This document shows positions 25,872 through 38,800 of a stretch of 64,000 nucleotides of DNA, piece after piece. The stretch is taken from positions 28,738,175-28,802,174 of the forward strand of contig NC_058046.1 in the NCBI RefSeq assembly GCF_020085105.1, read 5' to 3'. This DNA comes from Siniperca chuatsi. Lineage: Eukaryota > Chordata > Actinopteri > Centrarchiformes > Sinipercidae. Under the pieces are notes generated by a model, which did no database searches, was not told where the DNA came from, and saw only the letters and a program-made list of their open reading frames with translations. Position 1 is the stretch's first letter. Every line of letters begins with the position of its first letter. A program made the position numbers and the translations under genes.

Positions 25872-26509
25872 ACTGCTCAATCATCGCTGACAAAATCTAA
25901 ATTTACAGTGTTACAAAGCGGTGTCGTAGGAATTAGTTAGTTTAACAGACCAGTTAAGGGAAGCCATAGCTTGGCACCGACAAACAAGCACACGTCCTTC
26001 TCTATAAACAGTCCGAAGAGGGACAAGGCGCTGCTGTAGACTACATAAGTTCCGCGCGTTTTTAATTCCGCAGTTTTATTATAGACGCGGCCATTCTCAG
26101 GGGTGATCTATGTTTTTGTGGCCACAACTAGCAATTGTTCTGAATATAATTGCAGGTATTTCATATTCCATGCAAGTGGGATGGTCATATTTGAAAAATA
26201 CAGTTAATACAGTTAAAAAAAAATAAGAGAAGAGAACACAATATCCCAGAACACCCTATAACAAAAGAGTCCTCAGATCAAACCAGACAGGAGAGATTCA
26301 AGCGTTAACCACTGCATCTCTCTTTTGGGAAAAGATGATGTAAACCCCACACCATGTGACACTGTAATGAATAATACAGTAGAGAGAGAGAGAGAAAGGG
26401 AGATAAAGGGGGGGAACGCAAACACAGTTAAGGTTTGATGAGAGAAGGGAAGGAGGGTCATATATCCTCAAGACTTAAAGAGAGTAGACTGGTTGTTCTG
26501 TCAGAGAAG
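25872..26509. promoter_or_regulatory. Divergent promoter region between fbxw8 and hrk
   Basis: These 638 bp separate the two start codons. fbxw8 reads left and hrk reads right, so both promoters must lie here or in upstream non-coding exons. A GC-rich word TTCCGCGCG lies near 26050. No TATA box was assigned. The 5' UTR limits are not known. Confidence 0.5.
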
Positions 26510-26809
26510 ATGTGTTGGCTGCCGATAGACCAGCCTTTGCTCCTGCTCGGTGACTCAGCCTGCAGTGCCCGCCGACCCTCGCCGTGCTCCGTGGCTCAGC
26601 TGCTCGCGTCGCGGCTGCGGAGGATCGGGGACCAGCTGGAGAAAAGCTGGGCGGCCGGGGAGACGGGCAGCGGCTTCAGCTGTGGGGGCCGCGGGACGGC
26701 GGCGGCGGCGGCGGCGGTGGTGGCCGGGCGAGGCCACTTGAAGAGCTTCCTGTGCACTGCAATACACTTCACCGTGCTCGTGCTGGTCGTCGCGAGGCGA
26801 CACCTGTAG
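26510..26809 (+). CDS. hrk: Harakiri, BH3-only apoptosis activator
   Basis: A single coding exon of 99 aa beginning MCWLPIDQPL, the same MC- start as mammalian HRK (91 aa). The BH3 motif is LLASRLRRIGDQLEKSW (residues 31-47) with L32, L36, I39, G40, D41 and L43 in the consensus positions. The C-terminal segment SFLCTAIHFTVLVLVV (79-94) is a hydrophobic tail anchor followed by ARRHL, like the human RRNL ending. HRK binds and neutralises BCL2/BCL-XL at mitochondria and is induced in neurons deprived of growth factor. A GCG run gives Ala6 at residues 64-69, in the variable linker. An upstream in-frame ATG at 26435 would add 25 residues, but the family start argues against it. The position between fbxw8 and rnft2 is as in human. 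Confidence 0.92.
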   Translation: MCWLPIDQPLLLLGDSACSARRPSPCSVAQLLASRLRRIGDQLEKSWAAGETGSGFSCGGRGTAAAAAAVVAGRGHLKSFLCTAIHFTVLVLVVARRHL

Positions 26810-29800
26810 GGCGCGAGGCGGTAACACCAGCAACAGGTGCGTAAACGATGTCACGTCACCTGCGCGAGGGTTTAATTCGCAAACTATGACCTCCAACCTT
26901 CATGAGGGAAACAAAAAATCTTAGTTATGAGAAAAAAATCTGTTATATTTTAAGCAAAAGCGTTAATGTAGCCTATGTGGAAACATGTCACAGGCAAAAA
27001 GTGTTGTGTTAAATCTAATTTGAACACCTGGCTGCATGAGGTTAATTTAATACAGACGTGTTAAAGTACATTGCAGGTTAATTTGTGAGCCAAAGACAGA
27101 AGTTTTCTCTTGGAGAAAACTTCTACTTATACAAGTTTTCTTGGTCTTTCAGATTATTGGATAAACTGAGAGAAAAAAAAATGTGTAAGGTATCCTCTGA
27201 ACAGTTTGGAAATGTTTCCACACCACAACACTGTAAGCTTCCTAATTATCAGGGAAAAAACACCAAACGAACGTCATAAAATCACCCTAAAATTGAACTT
27301 AACGTGAACCACAGCTGCCCTACAAATTGAGCTATTTAATTTGGATTTATTCTCACATGAAAACACATAACACTTTTCACTTTTCTGTTCAACTTAACGC
27401 CAAACAGAATGTTGCTCCAGTTCGCCTAATTATGACACATGAAGCGCAGGCAAACTAAGTTTGGGATGGGTTGAATTCGCATTTAAGGAATGTTTCACGA
27501 GGAATAGTAAATGTTTTAAATTGGCAAGGCTGAGGTCTTCATCCGTCATTCATTTGTTTCATCTTTCGTGTGCTGTGTATCTTAAAATATCCTAAATTTG
27601 TATCTACTTTTGACCGGTTAAAAGATATTGCATCTTCCTGGTTGAAAGGATGAAAACAGTGTATGTTAGTGAGGTAGATGCTAAATGCACAGTAATAACT
27701 ATGGAAATTATAAGCGGAATAAGAAACCGATGTATTTGTTTACACCGTTACGAACTTAATTTTATAAACAATTGTTTTATGGATGCTTGATGTAAATTAA
27801 AGGGCATATATTCTATCTTATATAGATGGTGCCTTTAGGACCATGCACGAGGAACGGGCTCACATCATTTGCACTAAAAGGATGGGATGCAGCAGAGTCG
27901 GAGGATGCGGTCCAGGAGAAGGTGTGCAGCGGGTAGAAGACCGACAGAAGAGGAGGTTAAATGTTTTGTTTCAGGGTCGGAACTTTGTGTCTGATTGAAC
28001 GCCATGATGTCATGAAGACTTACTCAGGCCCGATGTGGAGGCGCTGCGAGTTTCATAACAAGCTGCCACACTGAACCCCAGAAGCCCTGCAGTCAGTCAG
28101 TTGCACGGCCTGCCCCCCTGCGTGACTCTCCGATTCTGTCATCAGTTACAAAACGGTGATGTAATCCTCCCCTGGTAGAGTGGAGGGAAAAGCTTACTAA
28201 TAGGACTTCTTTGAATTTTCCCCTCCCACGATGTGAGTGCATCAATGAGAAAGGGGTTAAACTGATTAGACCTTCAAATCCTGAAAAATGCACTGAAATA
28301 GACCTGCTCTTAAGCTTCATAATGCACTGTACTTTTTTTTTTACATAAGCTATACTGTAAGTGTACACGTCAGTAATGAGAGGATGAATGTTTTGTAGAT
28401 GTTTCCTACAGTGTTTAGATGATGTTTACACATTCTCCTGTGCTTTATCTGTTGGGGCAGTGTTAAGTGGCTTTTTAATCATAAACAAGCTGCAGGACCT
28501 GTGCATAGGAAGCTATGCTGTCTGTGATTTCTTGAAATAAGCTTTCTCTGGTATATCAAGTGTAATGTGAGCAGTCTTTTATAAAGTGTGTGCTATTTAT
28601 ACTAATTCAATATTTCATATGGATTTTTAGTAGTTAAAATAATAAAATCCTTCTGAAATGAATTCTCTGCAGGTCTCCTTACAATTAGAACAAGAAATAC
28701 GCTTGATAAGGTGCGCTCAAGTGCTTTAATTTCAAACTGAAAACCTCTGCACTGCAGTGCATTCTGCATTAAAGTCATACTGTCTATTATGCATCCCATG
28801 AATGAATTATTCTAAAGGAAATTATTCATATTAATAATATTAATGGGGAATAACAATGAAGATAATCAGAAATGAGCTCCCCACCGTCTATGAAATTGCA
28901 AGTGGAAATGTACGGAAAGTCAAATCCTACCGACTTCAATATCTGCACCACACTTGATACAAATCTACAAAATGTTATGCCTGGCTGGCACCATAAACAA
29001 TTACACTATGTGCTGTTTACCGTCTGGGTAATTAAAAGTCACACACCACCTTATGTTCATTACTCAATATCTAAATAACCTTATCGTTTGCTAACCAAGA
29101 ACTTTTTTACCTTCTGAAAGTACACGTTTGAAGTGATTTTTTTTTTTTTTTACTTACAGTCATTCCGCGGGACACTTTGTTTTGTTCAAAGGGTGGTATC
29201 CCATTTTCAAATAAATATTACAAATTTTTAAACTAAATACCAAATACAACTTATGTTAAATACCAATTGTAGAATTTAAAAAAAGATTAATATAGACAAT
29301 ATACAGACATGACAAAATCATAAAGAATACCAAAAAATGTGCCAAATTTACAAAAACAAATAGTCTGAATGCTGTGACTATTTACATTATCACCACACTA
29401 AATCAAAGTAACATTTTATCATGTGTCTAGTGTAAAATAAAATGTTGTTCACAGTTGACAACAGTGGCTAAGTCTACATGTACACAAAAATGCCATAACT
29501 GTATGACAACAGTCCAATTGCAAAACTGACAATAGGCCAGCTTTATGTTTCTTTTAAGTGATACCATGTTGATAATTTGGTTTGTGCCTGTGGCCTCCAC
29601 CACCAGCTTCATATGATGCTCAACTTGTCTGCACTGAAGACGTTGTGATTTACACACATGTTATGTTCTGGCCTTTTCAAATGCCTCTGAAATTAAAGTC
29701 CCCCTACGTATTGTGTGTTACTGCGATTATGCTTCCCCTGATTGAAAGACTCACCGCGCTAAGATAAACAGAGAAAGATGACACACCGTTGTCTAACTCG

Positions 29801-29851
29801 CATTACAGCACAATCCCATCTTTCTGCGTGCATATAATATGTTGTCAGAGC
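26810..29851. other. hrk 3' UTR and intergenic sequence
   Basis: No second gene is seen before the rnft2 stop. Mammalian HRK has a long 3' UTR, so much of the left part may be transcribed. T runs and short AT-rich tracts occur. No repeat family was recognised with confidence. Confidence 0.45.
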
Positions 29852-32800
29852 TTAGTAGATCTGGAAGTGAGCCGAGGTGGTGCCGTCCTTCCAGCATCGC
29901 AGGGTCTCGATGACAGTGGAGCGACACAGCGGACATGTTCTCTCCCGGTCGAACCACAAACACAGGCACTCCTCGCAGAACACGTGCTGCGGGGGAGCAG
30001 AGTGTACACGCACGTTTCACTTTTGCAACAGAGAAGCAGAAAACGCACAGCTAACATGTACACATGTCTCTCTAAAATCTGTGGTAAACAATTCTTGCAT
30101 TTGGCATTCAAGGTTTAAATTACAGCCTTGACTGTTATTTACAGATTGATACTGAGTATGAATATCACAGGAAATTAAAGAACCACCCTGCAGGAGCGTC
30201 TTGTGTCTATGAGTGCTGTTCAGTAGCTGATACTGACGTTTGACCTCCCTTCAAGGACCGCTTATATTATCACATAATAACAGTAGTAGGATGCAAAGGA
30301 AAACGCAAGTAAACGGTTGTTTAAATGGTTGTTTTATTTCCCATTTATACTTAAAGTGGCAATCCTTAAGATTTACATCCTGGTTGATTTGGTGACACCT
30401 GTAGTTACTAGTGGTGACAGCAAATGCAGTTTAATACCAAAAGGTCACAGAATTCTGGGAGCAGCAAAACAAACTATTGTCGTTTTAATAAAGAAGTCAG
30501 GACGTAACTGGCCTTTTTCCATCATTCTGTGAGCAACCGCGATCTGATTTTATGCTGCACATGGCATGAGTCTGCGAACAGCAGGGCGCAGCGAAAGGAG
30601 TTGGTTACCTCGCTGGGAAGTTGGATTGTTGTGCAGCCTGTCGCCTGCAGCTCTTCATCTAACAGCTCACTGTGGCTGCTTGTTCTTGTTCCATTACTCC
30701 CCGCAATATTTCAAACTGATCCGCTGTCAAAAAAATGCCGAAAATGACCGTTGTCTTGTTTTGTAGACACTTTTTTGATGATGTCAGTGTCAAGCTCACT
30801 GACAAACACATTGTATTTCCTGTGACTACTTCATAATAAAAGTCAGTTAAATGCTTTTAATATGAAGCTGAGGCAGTAGGAAATGTTCGGTTTGCATTAG
30901 CAGTAACTTAATACAGCATTTTTCCCGGGAATGTCACCACAGACACCCAGTTCGTAATATTGCAAATGCATGGGCTTTCATATAATTTCATCATAGGCTC
31001 AATCACCATTTGTTAACTCATTTGGCAATAGATAGTGACTTAACAGACGTATATTTAAATGAAAATCTTCGAGATTGCCACTTTAAAGAACGACTTAACA
31101 CCAGCTTTTTACCAACTTCCAGTGGAGTAACTTTTCACTTTTCACTTTTCACATCTACTTCTGGGTGTGTCACTACACTGTGACATCACTGTTAAGTGTG
31201 GTTACAGGTGCAACACAGCACACTTCTGACTACACCCAACTACACCCATTAGTGATGGTGGCTGTGGTCAGAGGTTCAGCAGACTTCAAACTTTCAACCA
31301 GAGAGGGCAGTAAAACACTGCTTTTCAGCCTAGTTTCTCTTTAAATTTGTATCTGTTACATTTAAGTAATGTATAATAATTTATCATTTTTAACCTCCTA
31401 ACTAGTTTAGAGTCCTTACCTGACAGAGAAGGGCTATGGGGTCTCTGAAATCAGCCTGACAAATAGCACAGACATCGCCTGCCTCACTGCACTGCTGACT
31501 GCCTGCCCTCACTCCATAACTCTGCACGAGAAAAAAAAAAAAAAGAGTGAAATTTAAAAGGATTAAACTCTGCTCTTCTAGATTTATTCTGAACACAGTG
31601 CAAAAACCCAAACTTGTGTCTGTGTTTACTGATATGTAAAAAAAAAAGTACAATTAGTCGGAATCTGACCTGGGAGCTGCAGAGCATTACCAAGGCCTTG
31701 CGTATGGCAGACACACGCCCACAGATGTCAAAGGACTGCAAAGCAATAAAGATTTAGCACAATCAGTTTTTTATGAGAACGACAATTACAACTGCCCACA
31801 AGCAGTCCTATTTTCCATATTCTGACCTTCTTTTACTCTTTACTAAACGTTTGTTAACAAGACTAACAGTATAGCCATGCTAGCAGCTCTGTGAGGCTGT
31901 GTTGAGCCACAGCGGCGCTTTGAGCAAAACGCTACCGTCAGCATGCTAACAACACCGCCAATGCTAACATGCTGATGTTTAACAGATATAATGTTTACCA
32001 TGTTCACCATCTTAGTTTAGCGTGCTAGCATGCTAACATTTGCCAAATTAGCTCTAAACACAAAGTGCAGCTGAGGCTGATGGGAATGATTTTGCAGGTA
32101 AGTATTGGACACTTTAGACCCGATGATGGCGCTAGATGAAAAGTTAAGGGATCACCAAAGTGATTACAATTCATCCTGAGGGGAACATGGTGAACAACTG
32201 TAACACATGTCACAGAAATCCATCCAGTAGTTGCTGAGACATTTTACTCACAATCACAAATGTCAACCTTATGGTGGTGCTAGATGAAAAGTCAGAGGAT
32301 CACCAAAGTCAGAATTGTTTCAACCTCTGGGGACCATGAATGTCTGTATGTAATTTTATGGCAATCCACCCAATAGTTGCTAAGATATTTCAGTCTGGAC
32401 CAAAGTGGTGGACGACGCCAAACGACCGACAGACAGAGCCACCGACTGCTAGGACTGATACATCCCTAGAGCCATGGCAATTGCATTGCTAAAAACTACA
32501 CTAAGAGAATAGAAAATGTTTCTATAATCTCCTAAACAGCAACAAGTTATCAATTTCTCCAAAAATGGAGAGTCGCCAATGTGACATCTCTCATTTCATT
32601 GATTTTATGTAAGATAAAGCAATCACAAGGTGGCCCTGACTGAGAGATTCACGCAAGAATTCCAATGCCCTTGTACCTGAGCAAATGGCAAATAAAGTAT
32701 TGAATTGAAATGATCAATCTGTGCAGTTTTTACTGGTTACACATTCTTAATTTCTGGGTATTCATATACAAATTGTTCCTGTTAACTTAAAGCAGGAAAT

Positions 32801-35800
32801 GGAAAATTACGACTTCCTCCACCTGCAGCTTCCTGTCTGATGATTCAAACTGCTAAGCTTTTGCTCTTAAGCCTGTTTTGGAAAAAAAAAAATGTATCCA
32901 ACTGTTGCCCCTTTGTGACTAAACAGCATGACAACAGTTAATCAACCACTGATGCACATCACGCATACTCTAATATTGACACACTGCTAATATGGCCTGA
33001 TCTTGGGAAAAACCAAGTGTGAGTGCTGCACCTCAGCACGCACACTCCCAGGAAGCTGTCCACCCACTTCAGCAGAACATGCCAATCATCAACAACTACA
33101 TCTGGTGAATCACTGGTGTATTAAAAGAAGCCTGGACTATAACTGTCAACACGCACTACACATGACAGTGACAACCTCACTGTGTAAATACTTCATCATT
33201 CAGAGTATCATTCATCCAAGTTCCACTAAGTTTCACTATTTCAGCTTCCCATTTAATAACATGACCAACTCGAAACTGACCCATGGCTCTAAAAACCTTT
33301 TTTTCCCATAAGTTTGTTTATGTAACTTCTCAGTAACTGACCTTGCTGTGACCTCTAACTGTGTGTTCCTGTCTCCTTCACTCTTCCCCTTCCACAGACC
33401 GAGGTTAAATCGCGATGTTACAATGCTAGAGGGCTCAGTGGTCGATGACTGTCAGCCAACCTAATTTCGACATCCATTCTTATTCTTAAACTATCGCTGT
33501 CCATTTGACACCTCGCAATTTACTGTGTTTAAAATTCAGGCCCAAATTTCTTTCCGATGAAGAAGAAGAATGACCTGTGAAGAGTGTAATTTGGTGGTTA
33601 TATTTCTTTTCCTTGAGCACCTCCACTAGCTTTACCCAAAGTGGCAGAGACAGAGCCAATACTTATCTGGAAAACTAATGGCTGGATTTCCATGAACTTT
33701 GTGGATACTCACGCTCCCCAACAGATGAATCGAAATGTTCCTGATGACCCCCCCGAGTTATACTCCATCACTATCAAATTTTACACAATAACAATACTAA
33801 GAGTCTACAGCCACGGTAGCGGCTCTGTGAGACTGAACTTAGGCACAATGGTGATTTTAGCTAAATGCTGACATGCTCACAATGACAATGCTAACATGCT
33901 GATGTTTAGAAGGTATAACTGTAAAGGCATATATGTTCACCATGCTAACATTAGCATTTAACACAAGGTACAGCTGAGACTGTCATTAGTTTTGCAGATA
34001 TTTGATGATGGCACTAATGACTAAAGTCATTATAATTCATCCTGAGGGGGACATGAATTTGTGTACCAAATGCATGGCAATCCATCCAGTAGTTGTTGAG
34101 ACATTTTCAGTCTGGAATAAAGTGGTGGACCAACCAACCAATCAGCTGACACTGCCATTGCTAGAGCCACGCCACTGCCATGATATTTTGCTCCCCCAGA
34201 GGATGAACCCTTATTATTTTTAATACCCCACTGACTTTCATCTAGTGCCATCCAGGAGCCGAAATGTTAACTGTGCACACAAGATACATCATAAATCTCT
34301 CATAACTAGTATTGCTATGAAACTTGCTGAAACCATTCCTGCTCCCAAAATATTGTTTTGACCTGAATGACCCCATGACCTTTTGTCTAGCACCACCATC
34401 ACAACAAACTTCAGTAGCTTCCAGCAAGCCTCTAAGAGTAACAATATCATCACTATGTTGGTTATTCTATCCAACACTTTCATATTGTGGGGAGTAGTGA
34501 ACACTGTAAGCTCAAGTAGCGTGCTAGTGGGGTTTTAGACTTTAAGTAGCATTATTCGTATTTTAGGCACCTTTACTTGCTTCTCTTTTTGCTTTTCTGA
34601 GCTCTTTTCTTCACAGGAGTATTTCCTCCATCTGTTGTCAGACCCTTGTACATCTTATTGATGACTGCTTGCAATGTTTCTGATGTAGGAATCTAAATTT
34701 TCTGTAGTCTATATTTGCACGAATAGTAAGTCTTAAAAATAAAGTACAAAAACAATATTGATCTTATTTATTTTGCTGCCAGGCACTGATTACCTTGCAA
34801 AGGCTGTAGATGATGATTAGTGTGGCTCCCAGGAAGTAACTGTTGGAGGGGTCTTCTCCCATGATGTATTTGTACCACAGCTGGATGGGCACCAGGGCCC
34901 TAAACAGTTGGCTCAGCTCCTCGATCAGCAGGTAGAACTTGCCCTGGACAAACACACAACATTAACAACTACAGAAGTAGTGGAAGCCTCTTTAGATGCT
35001 TCGATCAAACTTCATGTCCATATGCAGGTGGCAGTGACTGCGAATGTGCCCACTTAAAATTTTGCTATTTAGAATGTGGTGGTGTTTTTGAAGACGACGC
35101 AACAAAAGGGACCATAGCAGTCTTAATGCAAGTTTTAACTAAATGAAAAAATACTAAATTGAGACAATATGTATTCTTTCTTTGATCCACTCACTAACTG
35201 TCCAAGAGGCAGAAAGAGCTCAACAGCTTTGAGGCACTCTTCTATCTAGTCAAGAGCAGTGCGGTATTAAAAGCTTAAAACAGCATGCCTCCAGCCCAAA
35301 CATGGCTGCAATCCAGAGCTCCACAGTTTCACAGCAGTACAGGCAATTTCCCCACACTGCAAGGGAAACTGGCAGCGGCTCTTTCCACCTGCTACCCAGT
35401 GCCCACATTAAACCCAGCCCTACGGGGGCTTGCTAGCTGCCTTTAAAAAAGGACATCCCCTCCCCTAAATAATCACAGAGAAGAAATTAACTTCTGACTA
35501 AGTCCCCACTGCCACAAAGTGCGTTAGGTGAATTGGGGACGGTTAAAAACAGAGGCGACCACAATGACGGCAGACTTGATTCCCCGATGGCCCCCGTGGC
35601 ATCCCAGCTTGCATAATGACTTCCTGGATGTTAGCTGACAAAGATTGATGACTGTGGGTAAAGAGCCACAAGCAGTCAGGTTGGTAGGGGAGGAAGACCT
35701 CTACCAGTGGCTAATTCATCTTCCTTATTGTCCCCTCAGCCTCGTATCCCACAGTGCCCATCACGCCCACGCAAAAACTGTCAAATCTAGAGTTTGGACA

Positions 35801-38800
35801 GAAGCCAAAGAATTTGAGTAAGCTCACAGGCCTTGTTTGAGTAGTTTCTTGGTTTCATTACTTTTTAAGGTTTCTCATCAAAATATACTGTATGTGTCCT
35901 TGAGGCCTAACAAGCTTGTTGAGTACATTGCCTTCCTCATAAAACATTTGAAATGTTTTTAAAGATCTTAAATTGTGCATTGTGTACATCCATGTTTGCT
36001 CACTAGCAGTCTTTGTATTCACTGTCTTTGTTAGCGCACTGCTACGTTTGCTGGTGCATTACTGCCACCAATTGTTGATCAGTGGAACCATTAGCAGGAT
36101 GTGAATCGCGGCGCCCACCTGCTCGTGCACGATACAAACAAAACGGGGACCCACTAAGAAAAACACTGCAGTGCCACCAATGTAAAAAGTTAGTCTGGAG
36201 CCCTGCATTGCTCCATAGCGCAACTAACTAAAAACTCTACAGGGTAGCTTAAAGTCTTACTTTCAATCGGTCCTTTCTCTCCCCTCTTATTAAAGTTCTT
36301 CTTCTATTTATTCAAACAAATCAAACCATTCAAATTGTCTTTAATTGTCTTCCACAATTTCTTCTCTTTCTCTGTTTTATATTGTTGTAAATTTAACATG
36401 GGTTTTAGACTGTCGGTCAAAAAAAAAATTAAGATTGGACTCAATTGGACTCTCAAAACTTGTGATGGTATTTTTTCACTCTTTTATAACATTTAATAAA
36501 CAATTATTCAATTCATCAGCATTTAAAAAAAAAATCTGTTATAAAAAATTAATAAATAAAAAAGAACCCTCAGCTGCAGAAAGTCTTCAACATTAAATCT
36601 TGCTCGAGGTCAACAGAATAGACATGTAGAGCAACACCAAAAAGCAAACAATAAACCACAGAATGATATTAATTAGACCAAATTTAGGAACTACTGCATG
36701 TGCCAAAAGACTCAGAGACAATCAGAATACTTACACACCTAGGCAACAGACAAATAATAGGATTCATACACAAGCAGTAGATATGAGCCCTCTACGCCTT
36801 TAAAATGAAGCCGTCATGGAACTTCTGTATCCATGCCTGCTATCACTTGTGCAGACTCGCGCTGACTGTAGTGATTATGTAGGATCATTAGTGTGTCTGC
36901 GGTTGGATGCAGTAATGAAGTAGACAGGCTGATTATGGACTTCATGGAGTTCAGAATAGACAGGACTGTTTGCCTTCCAAGAACTAGTAGAAGACAGCGA
37001 TGATACAATCTGGGATTCCCTAAAAGTCAACATGTGTCCCAACAAACTGTCAAATTCTGTATGTGTGTATAGTATATCGTATAGTGTGTGTGTGTGTGTG
37101 TGTGTGTGTGGAGAGTACAGGTAATGGTCCAGCTCCAGGGAGGGATGACCTCACCCGTGCAAACCCCTCGAGGGCAAATGAGCTCAGTTGCTGGCTGCCG
37201 TGGTTCTGATAGGCCTGTAGGTCTGTTTATCAGTGGAAAATTTAATCCTAATACTTTGTAACCCCCCTCCTCCTCCCGCCATCAAACACAAACACACAGC
37301 AGGAATATGAGCTTCACCTGTATGGAAATCAAAGTCTATCTGTGTGTGTGTGTGTGTGTGTGTAGACATATTCTGTTGCCTCGGGCCAGACTAACCCCGC
37401 ACACAGACACCCACATGCACAAGCTCACATAAGGAGTACCATTTAAAACTTCATGAATACAAAACAGTTTCACACTGTGACCCTTTAGCACTTTCATCAC
37501 TTAGTGGAGTATTTCATCATAGTTCAGCAAATCTTTTTTTTTTTTTTTTTTTTTTAAATTATCAACCAAGTTTCACAACTTTGACAGTGAACTTCCAGTG
37601 AACTCAATCATTGTCTACGCCATGTTATGGATAAGCATGAATATGACAGTTTACCAAAAACTCAGATTAGATGCCTTTTGAGATTGGTCTAGTCTACAGG
37701 TTCAGTAATGTGTTTAAAGGACAAATCCATCCCTGCATGCTCTCATAGTGTTAGTGATTTTACTGGGAAGCAGCTTCAAGAGGCTGAAGAGTTACAGTCA
37801 CATGAGATAACCTCTTTTAGGTTAGTTAGGTTTTAAATCAAGGTTAAAAGCTGGTTTATCTCTTCAGGTTGGGCAAAAAGCTGCAAGCATCTATTTTTGG
37901 GCCGTCTGGGCAAACATTAAATGCATATAATTAGAGCTGCAATTAACAACTAGCTTTATTATGAATTAATATAATAAGTATTATTTCAATTGTTTTTAAT
38001 CGTCAAAATGTCTGTAAAATCACACTTTCACAGAGCACAAGGTTATGTCTTGAGCTCCGTGTTTTGTCCCACTGTTACGACCTATAACAGTCCAACACTC
38101 AAAGAAATTCTCTTTACAGTGATAGAAAACAGATATAAGCTGCAAATCCTCACATTAGAGGATCATAGGAAAAAATCCTATATGTTGAGATGATTAAATT
38201 TACAGTTATATGTTATAGTTATAATTCATGGATATAGTGTAAACTGTAAGTTTGTCCCATGAAAAAGATTAAAATGAATTAAAAGTCACATTTCCTGGAT
38301 CAGAGAAATGAATGTGAATTTCTTACCCGGGATTTGAAGGCCAGGAGAATCTTGGGCAAAAAGAGGACAAAGCATTTCAGGCCGATGGTGAAGTACTTAA
38401 GGACAAAGTCAGTGATGCCCACTGCCCAGATCAGATCAAAGAAGTCAAAGCTGTTGAGGTTGGGCTTGGCAAATATGAGGCTAGAGGAAAAAGAAAACAA
38501 CATCTAGATGACTTGTTATAGGGAGCTCTGGTGCTTTCACTCGGGATGGTAGAATGACAAGCAACAGCAAGGCAAATGTTTAACATAGTGTAAGAAAGTC
38601 TCTGGAAACAAAATAATGAAAAAAAAAAAAAAAAAAACACAAAATACTCACAGAACAAGACCAGACAAGAATAGGAACACTCCCTAAAGGAAATGGAAGT
38701 AAAAATAAAATGGCTTACACAACACAAAATGAATGGAAAAACCTAAAAATACGTATAAAGAAAATACAAAACATGAGATGGCAGGCAAAGAAACACAGCT

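Noticed and set aside
25872-25880. Upstream TTG start adding three residues to fbxw8
   Set aside because: The following ATG has the family-like start MAEDELAAFRKSW; TTG is not expected in a vertebrate gene.
26555-26896. Antisense frame opposite hrk
   Set aside because: GC-rich shadow of the hrk coding exon.
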